Part shown: positions 6,806 through 13,527 of the stretch, in pieces
How positions within the stretch are numbered: the stretch's first letter is position 1
Layout: each line of letters begins with the position of its first letter
NCBI GenBank assembly: GCA_030587525.1
Contig: JAUQYW010000738.1
Span: forward strand, 1 to 18,372
Direction: 5' to 3'
Length of the DNA stretch: 18,372 bases
Source: Candidatus Sigynarchaeota archaeon
GTDB taxonomy: Archaea > Asgardarchaeota > Lokiarchaeia > Sigynarchaeales > Sigynarchaeaceae
The notes under the pieces: model-generated
Told to the model about the DNA's origin: nothing
Databases searched by the model: none
Seen by the model: the letters and a program-made list of their open reading frames with translations, nothing else
Program-made: the position numbers and the translations under genes

Positions 6806-9397
6806 TTACCGTGGCGCGAAAATGTCCTGGATGCGTCGTGGCGTGGTGTCGATCCCTCGCTTGGCCAATTTTTCCAGCAATAACCGTTTATTATATCCTA
6901 AATCGGACGCAAGTGACGCGTTCCCGAAAAACATAGCCATCAACCCGTAGAGAATAGGCGATAATATAACCAGGATGATGATGATGAAAACTACCAACAA
7001 GATCGATGCTAGCGGGTCATCCATATTACCTGCGGTGGAAAGATTCAGCGTGGAAAACATGCTGTAATAATTCAGCAAGGCCGTGAACCCGAACACGCCC
7101 TTTAGCATCGAGAGCAACCAATCCGAGATCTTCGATATGTCGCCAGAAGCCAAGTAATCTTTGGCCTGGTTGAAATACACGATGCCCGCGTCATCGAGCA
7201 GCCACGCGCCAGGGATGAGAAAGAGCAAGACGATGTAAGTCACGATGAACGAGGTTCCCGCGATGATCTCGAATTCCCCGAGCCACGGCAAGCTGATCTC
7301 CCCAGTTGCTGAAGCGACGGAATGCGTCCCGAACATCTGGAACATGTAAAAACCAACGGTTAAGGACACGAGCATCGGGAACAAGGATCGCGACACCAGC
7401 GACGAGACGGAGTACCGTTTCCCGTGGCTCATGTCAAGAACGAGCAACCGGTAATCGAACTTATCACCCTTGAGCTTGGAAAAGACAAAGTTTTGCACCT
7501 TGACATAAAACATGGCGGACCAGGGAGAGAAATGGTTGTAGAGGATGCCGATCAACGGCAAGGAAGAGAACATGAGCACGATCATAAAGTATGCAGCCCG
7601 TATCGCGACGAAATCCGCGCTATCATTGATCATGGTATCTGTATTTTGAACGAAGATGAACCAGATGAAAAACGTGCTTGCCACGATCAACACGACTAGC
7701 GGCGTGATGCTCGCGCCACGGATGCTCTTGATGCTACGTTCCATCGCGTCATCACGTGCAACTCCGGCATTTTTTTCTTCAAGGATTAACTTTTTCCTGC
7801 GGGATTGCACGCGTATCATGAGGATCGCCGCGCACGTGGCCACGATGATGCTCGTTATGAAGACGATGGTGTTCGTCGGTGTCAACGCAAAGAGCGAGTT
7901 TCGAGATTCTAGCACGATGATCCGATAAATCTCGTCGCGGCCGGACACGCCCGCGATTTCCATCCCGGTCCAGCTCGGCGAAATTTCCCCGAAGGCCTGG
8001 GACTCGCCATAATCTTGATACGGACCTTGGATGGTTCCATCCTGTAGATCAAATACGCAGATCACGCCCCTGCCAGAAAGAGAAAAAGCTTGCGGATAAT
8101 AGACATGATCCCCAAAGAAGAAAACATCATTAGTATTAGGTTCTCTGAAATTCTCGCCGCCAAGCTGCGCGAGATCCGTGGAAAATAACGACGCGATGCC
8201 TGATTGCACGAACTCGTACGCTGTTAACTCAGATAAATTCTGGCTCCACGCGAGAATCATCGAGTTTTGCCCGAGATTGAACCGATCCTTGTTTCGTACC
8301 TCGGCAATCCGGGTGTCGTTCCTTAATTCTATGACGGCAATGCTATCGATGAGCGAACCGTTACTTCCATCGATCATGCGAATCGCCATGCCATGCGACG
8401 TGCCATTGAAATATTTGATCGCGATATCCTTGGCACCATCCCCCGTGTAATCGATTCCGGTGCTGAGGACATTATCTATCATCACCGAACTGAACGAGGC
8501 GACCTTCCAAGCTACAGTTTTATCGATGATCGAAAACGCCGCGAGCCCGCCCGTTGGAGTCTTAATGACCGCGTGGGAGCGGTTCAGCATCGTGGCACTA
8601 AACCATTCATACGTGAAGTCGTCAAAGGGATACAGGGGCGATGCCGGGTCGTGGTCGCCGGAGATCCACGCTAACGTCCCGTTAGCGAAAAACGCGTGTA
8701 ACATGTACGTAACGTTTGCTTGCCACTTCATTTCTAGCGTGGCATTGCTCCTCAAGACCAAGAAATCAGGCATGGAATCTACGGGATTGTATGGCAAGTG
8801 CATGAACGCCTCGACCCGCCCAGGGAGTAGCGCGGTGAGATTCCGGAAGACAGGAGCCGTGGTATTTGACAGATCGAGCAAATATGTCTGATACTTGCCC
8901 GTTTCATTACGACGGTAGGTGATTTCATCACTGTGGTTGAATGAAATAGTTTCCTGGTCTTGCACCTCGGCGAACTGGGCGAAGGCAATGGGCGCCACGG
9001 AATCCGAGTAATTCCCTTCCGTGATGTATTCAAACATGTTCACGACGAATCTTGACCGGTTCACCGAAAATGACCAGAGTGGTACCCCATTTGTCGCGCC
9101 GAATACGACGATGCCATTTTGATCGGTGAAGCCATAGGATCGATTATCTTCTAGATCGATCTTGCGTTCGCGATTCGTGTATGCGATGAGCTCGGTTTCC
9201 CCGTTATTATCGACATCCACGGGCCGGTTAACCAGAGTGGAATTAATAAACGTGCTATGCCCTTGATATCCGAGCTGCACCTTGAAAAAACCGAACAGCA
9301 CCGCGATGAACGAACCCGCGATGATGAGCGTGGCGAGAAAACCGAGTTGTAACTTTGAAACATGCAACGCCCGAGAGAGCTTCCAGTTCTTTTCCAT
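6806..9397 (-). CDS. FG-GAP-like ectodomain protein with C-terminal multi-TM domain
   Basis: The product is 863 residues. One N-terminal TM helix (19-38) is followed by a large outer domain (about 40-507), then about seven TM helices (508-528, 565-583, 600-620, 672-690, 710-730, about 763-783, 797-820). The ectodomain contains DVDNNGETEL (61-70) and DYTGDGAKDI (316-325), the calcium-loop signature of FG-GAP/VCBS beta-propeller repeats, and repeated patterns suggesting more degenerate blades. It carries 16 N-X-S/T sequons. The basic loops RRKK (533-536) and KLKGDK (641-646) fall on the predicted inner side. It could be a surface receptor, an adhesin or a component of a membrane complex, and no catalytic motif was found. 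The first gene of a two-gene unit with the PHP hydrolase, it has a TATA-like element about 27 nt before ATG 9397. Confidence 0.75.
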   Translation of the reverse strand: MEKNWKLSRALHVSKLQLGFLATLIIAGSFIAVLFGFFKVQLGYQGHSTFINSTLVNRPVDVDNNGETELIAYTNRERKIDLEDNRSYGFTDQNGIVVFGATNGVPLWSFSVNRSRFVVNMFEYITEGNYSDSVAPIAFAQFAEVQDQETISFNHSDEITYRRNETGKYQTYLLDLSNTTAPVFRNLTALLPGRVEAFMHLPYNPVDSMPDFLVLRSNATLEMKWQANVTYMLHAFFANGTLAWISGDHDPASPLYPFDDFTYEWFSATMLNRSHAVIKTPTGGLAAFSIIDKTVAWKVASFSSVMIDNVLSTGIDYTGDGAKDIAIKYFNGTSHGMAIRMIDGSNGSLIDSIAVIELRNDTRIAEVRNKDRFNLGQNSMILAWSQNLSELTAYEFVQSGIASLFSTDLAQLGGENFREPNTNDVFFFGDHVYYPQAFSLSGRGVICVFDLQDGTIQGPYQDYGESQAFGEISPSWTGMEIAGVSGRDEIYRIIVLESRNSLFALTPTNTIVFITSIIVATCAAILMIRVQSRRKKLILEEKNAGVARDDAMERSIKSIRGASITPLVVLIVASTFFIWFIFVQNTDTMINDSADFVAIRAAYFMIVLMFSSLPLIGILYNHFSPWSAMFYVKVQNFVFSKLKGDKFDYRLLVLDMSHGKRYSVSSLVSRSLFPMLVSLTVGFYMFQMFGTHSVASATGEISLPWLGEFEIIAGTSFIVTYIVLLFLIPGAWLLDDAGIVYFNQAKDYLASGDISKISDWLLSMLKGVFGFTALLNYYSMFSTLNLSTAGNMDDPLASILLVVFIIIILVILSPILYGLMAMFFGNASLASDLGYNKRLLLEKLAKRGIDTTPRRIQDIFAPR

Positions 9398-9417
9398 GCT
9401 ACCGAGCCTCGAATCGA

Positions 9418-9429
9418 TTAATATATATC
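9418..9429 (-). promoter_or_regulatory. TATA box for the FG-GAP/PHP operon
   Basis: The stretch TTAATATATATC and its complement is the most AT-rich point of the 83-bp gap. It is centred about 27 nt before ATG 9397 on the minus strand, which fits a leaderless start. Confidence 0.5.
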
Positions 9430-9480
9430 AAGATCTTCTTCGTAAAAGCATAATAATGCTTTTCCTTGGACACCCCGGAG

Positions 9481-10179
9481 TTACCAGGGATAGATGGGAA
9501 CCAGGATCGACGAAACCACGTAACACGTGACGATTCCAAAGCAAACGACGAGGATTATAGATGGCCACACGTGCCCGGGCTTCTTGGGTGGTAGCGGCCA
9601 TCGTTTTTTCAACAGTAACCACCCGGCAAGCAGGCCAGCCATATACAAAACCTCGATGAGAATTGCCCATTGGAATCGCGTGAAGTCCGGCGTCGTTGCT
9701 GCAAGCAGCTGGAACAACGGGCGTGGCGCCGAGTGCATGATGGCTTCGGGAAAAACGGGATGGCCAGCGAGTGCTGCTAAGCCCTTGATGAAACCCCAGT
9801 CCCATAAGTCGATAAGAATGCTACCAAACAACCCCCAAAGATATCGGCGGTCACGCCAAACCATCAGAAACAAAAACAAGGGTGAAACGATGGCGATGTT
9901 GCCGAGCGTCCATACTGCAAATACTAGATTGCCCCAATCAGCCTCCGGGCCTGGCGGGTGGTAGGTGTGGATCGCGAGGTCGTCGAGGATGTAATGGACA
10001 ATTATCGCGGAGAAAAAAATAACCAGCGCTCGCGTGGCTTGAAGGAGGTTACCGGAGATCGTTCCCACGGTTATCGCTTTCTTGAAGAATTGCCGCTTCT
10101 CGGCGATCTTGTCGGATAGCACGTGCCACACGACAACCGTGATAATCATTCCCGCCGCATAATGTGTAAGGCCTTGCAC
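9481..10179 (-). CDS. Polytopic membrane protein with His/Asp cluster, unknown function
   Basis: The product is 232 residues from GTG 10179. The start is supported by GGTGG (10188-10184) 4 nt before it; the nearby ATG is in another frame. About six hydrophobic segments are predicted: 8-22, 48-66, 84-106, 113-130, 170-190 and 206-226. Polar residues cluster within or beside helices: H6, then HYILDD with H62, D66 and D67, H71, H74, D124 and D127, and H149. The N-terminal THYAAGMI and the His/Asp pattern faintly recall the YdjM/DUF457 group of membrane-bound putative metal-dependent hydrolases, but I would not assign it firmly. It lies upstream of the FG-GAP gene with an 83-bp gap and a separate promoter candidate, so it may be its own transcript. 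Confidence 0.65.
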   Translation of the reverse strand: MQGLTHYAAGMIITVVVWHVLSDKIAEKRQFFKKAITVGTISGNLLQATRALVIFFSAIIVHYILDDLAIHTYHPPGPEADWGNLVFAVWTLGNIAIVSPLFLFLMVWRDRRYLWGLFGSILIDLWDWGFIKGLAALAGHPVFPEAIMHSAPRPLFQLLAATTPDFTRFQWAILIEVLYMAGLLAGWLLLKKRWPLPPKKPGHVWPSIILVVCFGIVTCYVVSSILVPIYPW

Positions 10180-10183
10180 GAAA

Positions 10184-10188
10184 CCACC
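10184..10188 (-). promoter_or_regulatory. Ribosome site GGTGG that sets a GTG start
   Basis: On the minus strand GGTGG precedes GTG 10179 by 4 nt. This decides the start in favour of GTG over the out-of-frame ATG a little upstream. Confidence 0.5.
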
Positions 10189-10214
10189 AGCAATGAATCA
10201 TGAATAAGGCTCGG

Positions 10215-10224
10215 ATATTTAATA
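10215..10224 (-). promoter_or_regulatory. Candidate TATA box for the gene starting at 10179
   Basis: On the minus strand this reads TATTAAATAT, centred about 40 nt before GTG 10179. It would give a leader of about 15 nt, just enough to include the GGTGG ribosome site. Confidence 0.4.
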
Positions 10225-10236
10225 GTTGACGCAGAC

Positions 10237-10243
10237 TATAAAG
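10237..10243 (+). promoter_or_regulatory. TATA box for the GDPD gene
   Basis: TATAAAG ends about 20 nt before ATG 10264, which has no ribosome site, so a leaderless transcript is likely. It shares the 84-bp divergent gap with the promoter of the gene at 10179. Confidence 0.5.
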
Positions 10244-10263
10244 CATCGACAAGACAAACGACG

Positions 10264-11760
10264 ATGGTTCGAATGAACGCAACCGATTCCCCTTCGAAGC
10301 ACCGAACATTTACCGACCGCTTTTTGCACGCGCGGGGCAAGGGCTTTTTTCTCCTCTGCCTCGCGCAACTCCACGCGCTGCTCGTGTTCATTATCTTCTT
10401 GAGCTTCGCCATCCCGACGTATTCGACGATAAATACTGCATTGACAGAAGAAGGTATCAATATCGACGCGGTCTTGATCATCTTCCTTGCTTGGAGCGTG
10501 TTGATGGCCTACGCCATCATTTTGTGCACGAGAGCCATCATCCAGCTACGCAAAAACGTGCCTATCAAGCCCGTGCGGTTCAACGCGATTTTTCCGTTCT
10601 GTATCACCATCATCTTCACGCTGATCTATATCGCGATACTCTTTACGAAGAACATGAGCATCGGGTCGATCCTTCACCCGGTGATCTTTGCAGGGGTCTT
10701 GTTACTCACCGAGGCAACCGTCGCGCTCGTGGTTCTTGCCGTGCCGGCGGCGTCGATTCTCAGGCAAATCCGGAAAAAAGGCGCCGCGGTGCTCGTGCTC
10801 ACCATCTACGCCGGCATCATGATCGTCCCGTACCTCGCCCTGCCCTCGAACGTTTTACCGGGAGCATTGCCTCCCAAGCCGCAATTCGTCGCGCACCGGG
10901 GCAGTTTTGCTGGGCCAGAAAACACGATCGAGGGCGCCGTCGCGATCCACCAATTCGACGTGATCGGGTGGGAAATCGACATCCGGATCAGCATAGATGG
11001 CCAATTCTTCTTGATGCACGATGACACGCTGTTCCGGACGACGAACGTGGCCGAGCATTTCCCCGGACGGGAGTTTGAGCCCGCCGAAAACTTCACCCTC
11101 TCGGAGCTCCGTGAACTCGATGTCGGCTCCAAGTTCCTAGCGAGCCCGTGCGCGCTGATCGCCCGCCAATACGTGAACCAGACGATCCTGGACATCTATC
11201 CTGGCGCGAAGATTGCGACCCTCGACGAGGCCATCGCCAAGAGCGTCGAATACGGCTGGATGATCGACGCAGACATGAAATCGCCGCCCGTTGGCCACCC
11301 GTTCAAAGCCCAATTTGATGGCATGGTGCTCGACAAGCTGGTGAACAGCAGCGTCCCTCACGTTTGGTTCGGTGGCCACCTGGAACTAACCCAGCCGAAC
11401 ATCGTGCACTACGCCAATGGCATAGACACTGATCCCGCGGTCCTCTTCGGCATAGGTTATGACATTGGATTTTTCGAGTTGTACGACCCCGCGGCCGCTG
11501 TCCGGAGGTACTCCACGGCGGGATACCCCGTGTACATGCAAATCGTCGACGATGCGGTGAGCTTTTCGCACGCGTGGGCTGTCGGATGCACATATGTCCT
11601 CACCGACACGCCATATCTCTACCAAAACATGGCAGCGCCGGTCTGGTATATGCCATCATGGGCGTGGTACCTGTCGTGGATGTTGCTCCACGCCTTGGCG
11701 GGCATTCTGGTGGCTGGCGACTATCTTCGCAAAAAAGGAAAACAAGAGCCGAAGAGTTAG
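10264..11760 (+). CDS. Membrane-anchored extracytoplasmic glycerophosphodiester phosphodiesterase
   Basis: The product is 498 residues. Five TM helices (about 28-50, 66-88, 107-127, 137-163, 174-192) lead into a GDPD domain at about 205-455, and one more TM helix (466-484) precedes a basic tail. Family residues are visible: HRG (211-213), EN (219-220), WEID with E237 and D239, HDD (252-254), DMK (337-339) and the closing strand VLTDTP (445-450). GDPD enzymes hydrolyse glycerophosphodiesters to glycerol phosphate and an alcohol with a divalent metal. Basic loops RAIIQLRKN (90-98) and RQIRKKG (167-173), together with three sequons in the domain (N276, N305, N361), place the catalytic part outside the cell. 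In most relatives an E-x-K motif stands where this protein has D337-M-K339. It is the first gene of a pair with the Asp-box protein, 6 nt downstream. Confidence 0.88.
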   Translation: MVRMNATDSPSKHRTFTDRFLHARGKGFFLLCLAQLHALLVFIIFLSFAIPTYSTINTALTEEGINIDAVLIIFLAWSVLMAYAIILCTRAIIQLRKNVPIKPVRFNAIFPFCITIIFTLIYIAILFTKNMSIGSILHPVIFAGVLLLTEATVALVVLAVPAASILRQIRKKGAAVLVLTIYAGIMIVPYLALPSNVLPGALPPKPQFVAHRGSFAGPENTIEGAVAIHQFDVIGWEIDIRISIDGQFFLMHDDTLFRTTNVAEHFPGREFEPAENFTLSELRELDVGSKFLASPCALIARQYVNQTILDIYPGAKIATLDEAIAKSVEYGWMIDADMKSPPVGHPFKAQFDGMVLDKLVNSSVPHVWFGGHLELTQPNIVHYANGIDTDPAVLFGIGYDIGFFELYDPAAAVRRYSTAGYPVYMQIVDDAVSFSHAWAVGCTYVLTDTPYLYQNMAAPVWYMPSWAWYLSWMLLHALAGILVAGDYLRKKGKQEPKS

Positions 11761-11766
11761 AAATAC

Positions 11767-12942
11767 ATGAAAAATAAAGCCAAATCATCGAAAAATTCAC
11801 CAGTGCCGCCCAAGGAAGTGGCCACGAGGCCAAGATGGCTCGTGCAGAATTATTTTTACCCGATCGGCACGTTGCCCGGGCGATCGAGTGCACACGCAAG
11901 CCAGGCCATCGCCGGGGTGCTGCAAGGTGGCGTCCAGACGCTGCACGTGGTGTGGTTCGGAGGCTCGGGCGAGGGGAAAATCGATACCCGGGTCATGTAC
12001 AGCAGGATCACGTACAAGCCCGCGGAGCTGCTCTCGTGCCCGCTGGTCAAGCCGAACGACGACCCGTTCGAGCCGCTCAACAATGATTTTTTCACCTATT
12101 CCGTTCCGCGCGTCATCGGCAGCGTACCGAACCGGGCATGCGGCAATGCCGTGCCATTCATCGACGTGCACGGCCGGTTCCATCTCTGGTTCGCCGCGTT
12201 CTACACGGAGGGGTCCGATGTTCCCGATGGCGAGGACAATGGACGACGGGAGATCTTCTACCAGTATTCCGATGACACGGGAAAGACCTGGAGCAAGCCC
12301 ATCATCTGGAGTGACCGGCCGGGCCTCTGGGTGCGGAATGCGCTCGTCGTGCTCGATGACGGCACGTGGCTCTTCCCGATCAACGACGAGGAAACGTTCC
12401 TCCCGGAATATGACTGCGACTGGAGCACGAGGTTCGCGTTCAGCCACGACGAGGGCAAGACGTGGGCGTTCAGCAAGCTCTACTCGGTGCCCAAGCTACC
12501 GGGAGCGCAGCGCGGCGGCATCATCCAGCCGACGGTCGTGCAGCTGGCGGATGGCTCGCTCTATTGCTTGAACCGGTCACACACGGGCTGGGTCGTCGAG
12601 ATGCGGTCCTTCGACCGCGGGAAGACGTGGACGACGCCAGCGAACACGACCTTGCCTCACCCGGAAAGCAACATTTGCATGATCCGGCGCAAACCTCGCG
12701 GAACGTCGAAGGGTGACCTGTTATTGGCGTACAATCCGTCGCCACACCACCGGTACCCCATTTCGATAGCCCAGAGCGTCGATGACGGCAAAACGTGGAA
12801 CAAGTGCTTCGACTTACGCGACGAGCAAGGCGAGCTGTCGTACCCGTGCCTCGTGGAAACCCCGGACGGCCTCCTCCACTGTACCTACTCGCTCCACCGA
12901 ATGACGATCGCCCACGATGTGTTCATGCTAGACATGCCTTAA
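11767..12942 (+). CDS. Sialidase-fold (BNR/Asp-box) protein without signal peptide
   Basis: The product is 391 residues. Four Asp boxes of the S-x-D-x-G-x-T-W type are evenly placed: SDDTGKTW (168-175), SHDEGKTW (226-233), SFDRGKTW (281-288) and SVDDGKTW (337-344). These are the hallmark of six-bladed sialidase-like propellers, and the N-terminal block (about 44-80, with VVWFGGSGEGKID) resembles the BNR_2 group. The family includes exo-sialidases and other glycan-binding or glycan-cleaving proteins, so true sialidase activity cannot be claimed from the boxes alone. The N-terminus is basic and polar with no signal peptide or TM helix, implying a cytoplasmic protein or a non-standard export route. 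It begins 6 nt after the GDPD stop and ends 18 nt before the convergent gene at 12961. There is no clear ribosome site, so coupling to the GDPD gene is likely. Confidence 0.85.
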   Translation: MKNKAKSSKNSPVPPKEVATRPRWLVQNYFYPIGTLPGRSSAHASQAIAGVLQGGVQTLHVVWFGGSGEGKIDTRVMYSRITYKPAELLSCPLVKPNDDPFEPLNNDFFTYSVPRVIGSVPNRACGNAVPFIDVHGRFHLWFAAFYTEGSDVPDGEDNGRREIFYQYSDDTGKTWSKPIIWSDRPGLWVRNALVVLDDGTWLFPINDEETFLPEYDCDWSTRFAFSHDEGKTWAFSKLYSVPKLPGAQRGGIIQPTVVQLADGSLYCLNRSHTGWVVEMRSFDRGKTWTTPANTTLPHPESNICMIRRKPRGTSKGDLLLAYNPSPHHRYPISIAQSVDDGKTWNKCFDLRDEQGELSYPCLVETPDGLLHCTYSLHRMTIAHDVFMLDMP

Positions 12943-12960
12943 CAATTCGAAATGCCGGGT

Positions 12961-13470
12961 TTAAATGTTCCAGTACCTGTCAAAATCGGAATCGTCAAGC
13001 TCATTATCGCCGTCATCGTCATCAGATTGGTCCTTGTCCGCATCCACGTCCTTGGCCTCATCGTGATCGGAAACAGCTTCCTCGGGAGTTTTTCCTTCGA
13101 TTGCACTTGTTTCCTTGAAGAGGAGGACCGGATTCTTCATCTCGCTCTCGAATTCAAATTGAAACAAGTGGACCTTTACATGCAGCGCCCGTTCAAGCTC
13201 TTTTGTCAAGTCATTCCAAAAAGCGACCAGTTCCTGCGCCGGAAAACTTGGCGGGAGATTGACCGCAACATTGATGTTGAAGCTGCCGGGTTCCACCAGG
13301 CCAGGCATATGCTCGATGATTTTTTCCCAATGATCTCGTTCATGGCGAAATGTTTTCGTGTCATTAACGGGATCATCAAAAATCGCAAGAGACGTGAGAA
13401 GAAATTCTTTTTTCAAATGCGGGGCTAGGCGTTTCAGTACCCGGATTGCGTCATTTCTATCGGCCAGCAT
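12961..13470 (-). CDS. Small soluble protein with highly acidic C-terminal tail, unknown function
   Basis: The product is 169 residues from ATG 13470 (an alternative TTG start at 13479 adds three). Residues 1-125 look like a mixed alpha/beta domain, with amphipathic helices near 6-24, 44-54 and 79-96 and strands near 63-71 and 97-107. Residues 128-164 are almost entirely Asp, Glu, Lys and Ser, including DDDD, and the protein ends DRYWNI. There is no TM helix or signal peptide. I do not recognise a family. Acidic tails of this kind often bind basic proteins or metal ions, or raise solubility, but which applies here is unknown. It is divergent from the large DUF4091 gene and appears to share a promoter element with it. 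Confidence 0.7.
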   Translation of the reverse strand: MLADRNDAIRVLKRLAPHLKKEFLLTSLAIFDDPVNDTKTFRHERDHWEKIIEHMPGLVEPGSFNINVAVNLPPSFPAQELVAFWNDLTKELERALHVKVHLFQFEFESEMKNPVLLFKETSAIEGKTPEEAVSDHDEAKDVDADKDQSDDDDGDNELDDSDFDRYWNI

Positions 13471-13496
13471 AATGATCAAAAATGCGGAGTCTCGTG

Positions 13497-13502
13497 TTAT
13501 AA
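13497..13502. promoter_or_regulatory. Palindromic TATA element serving two divergent genes
   Basis: TTATAA is its own reverse complement. Its centre lies about 29 nt from ATG 13470 on the minus strand and about 29 nt from ATG 13528 on the plus strand. Neither start has a clear ribosome site, so both could be leaderless transcripts driven from one bidirectional box. Confidence 0.5.
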
Positions 13503-13527
13503 TCGAAAACGTGATTTAAAAAATGTC

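Noticed and set aside
11797..12447. Minus-strand open frame of 216 codons opposite the Asp-box gene
   Set aside because: The plus-strand frame carries four well-spaced Asp boxes. The antisense product has shadow-like composition.
11767..12942. Calling the Asp-box protein a true sialidase
   Set aside because: Asp boxes define the fold only. I could not confirm the catalytic Arg triad, Tyr or Asp from the sequence alone.
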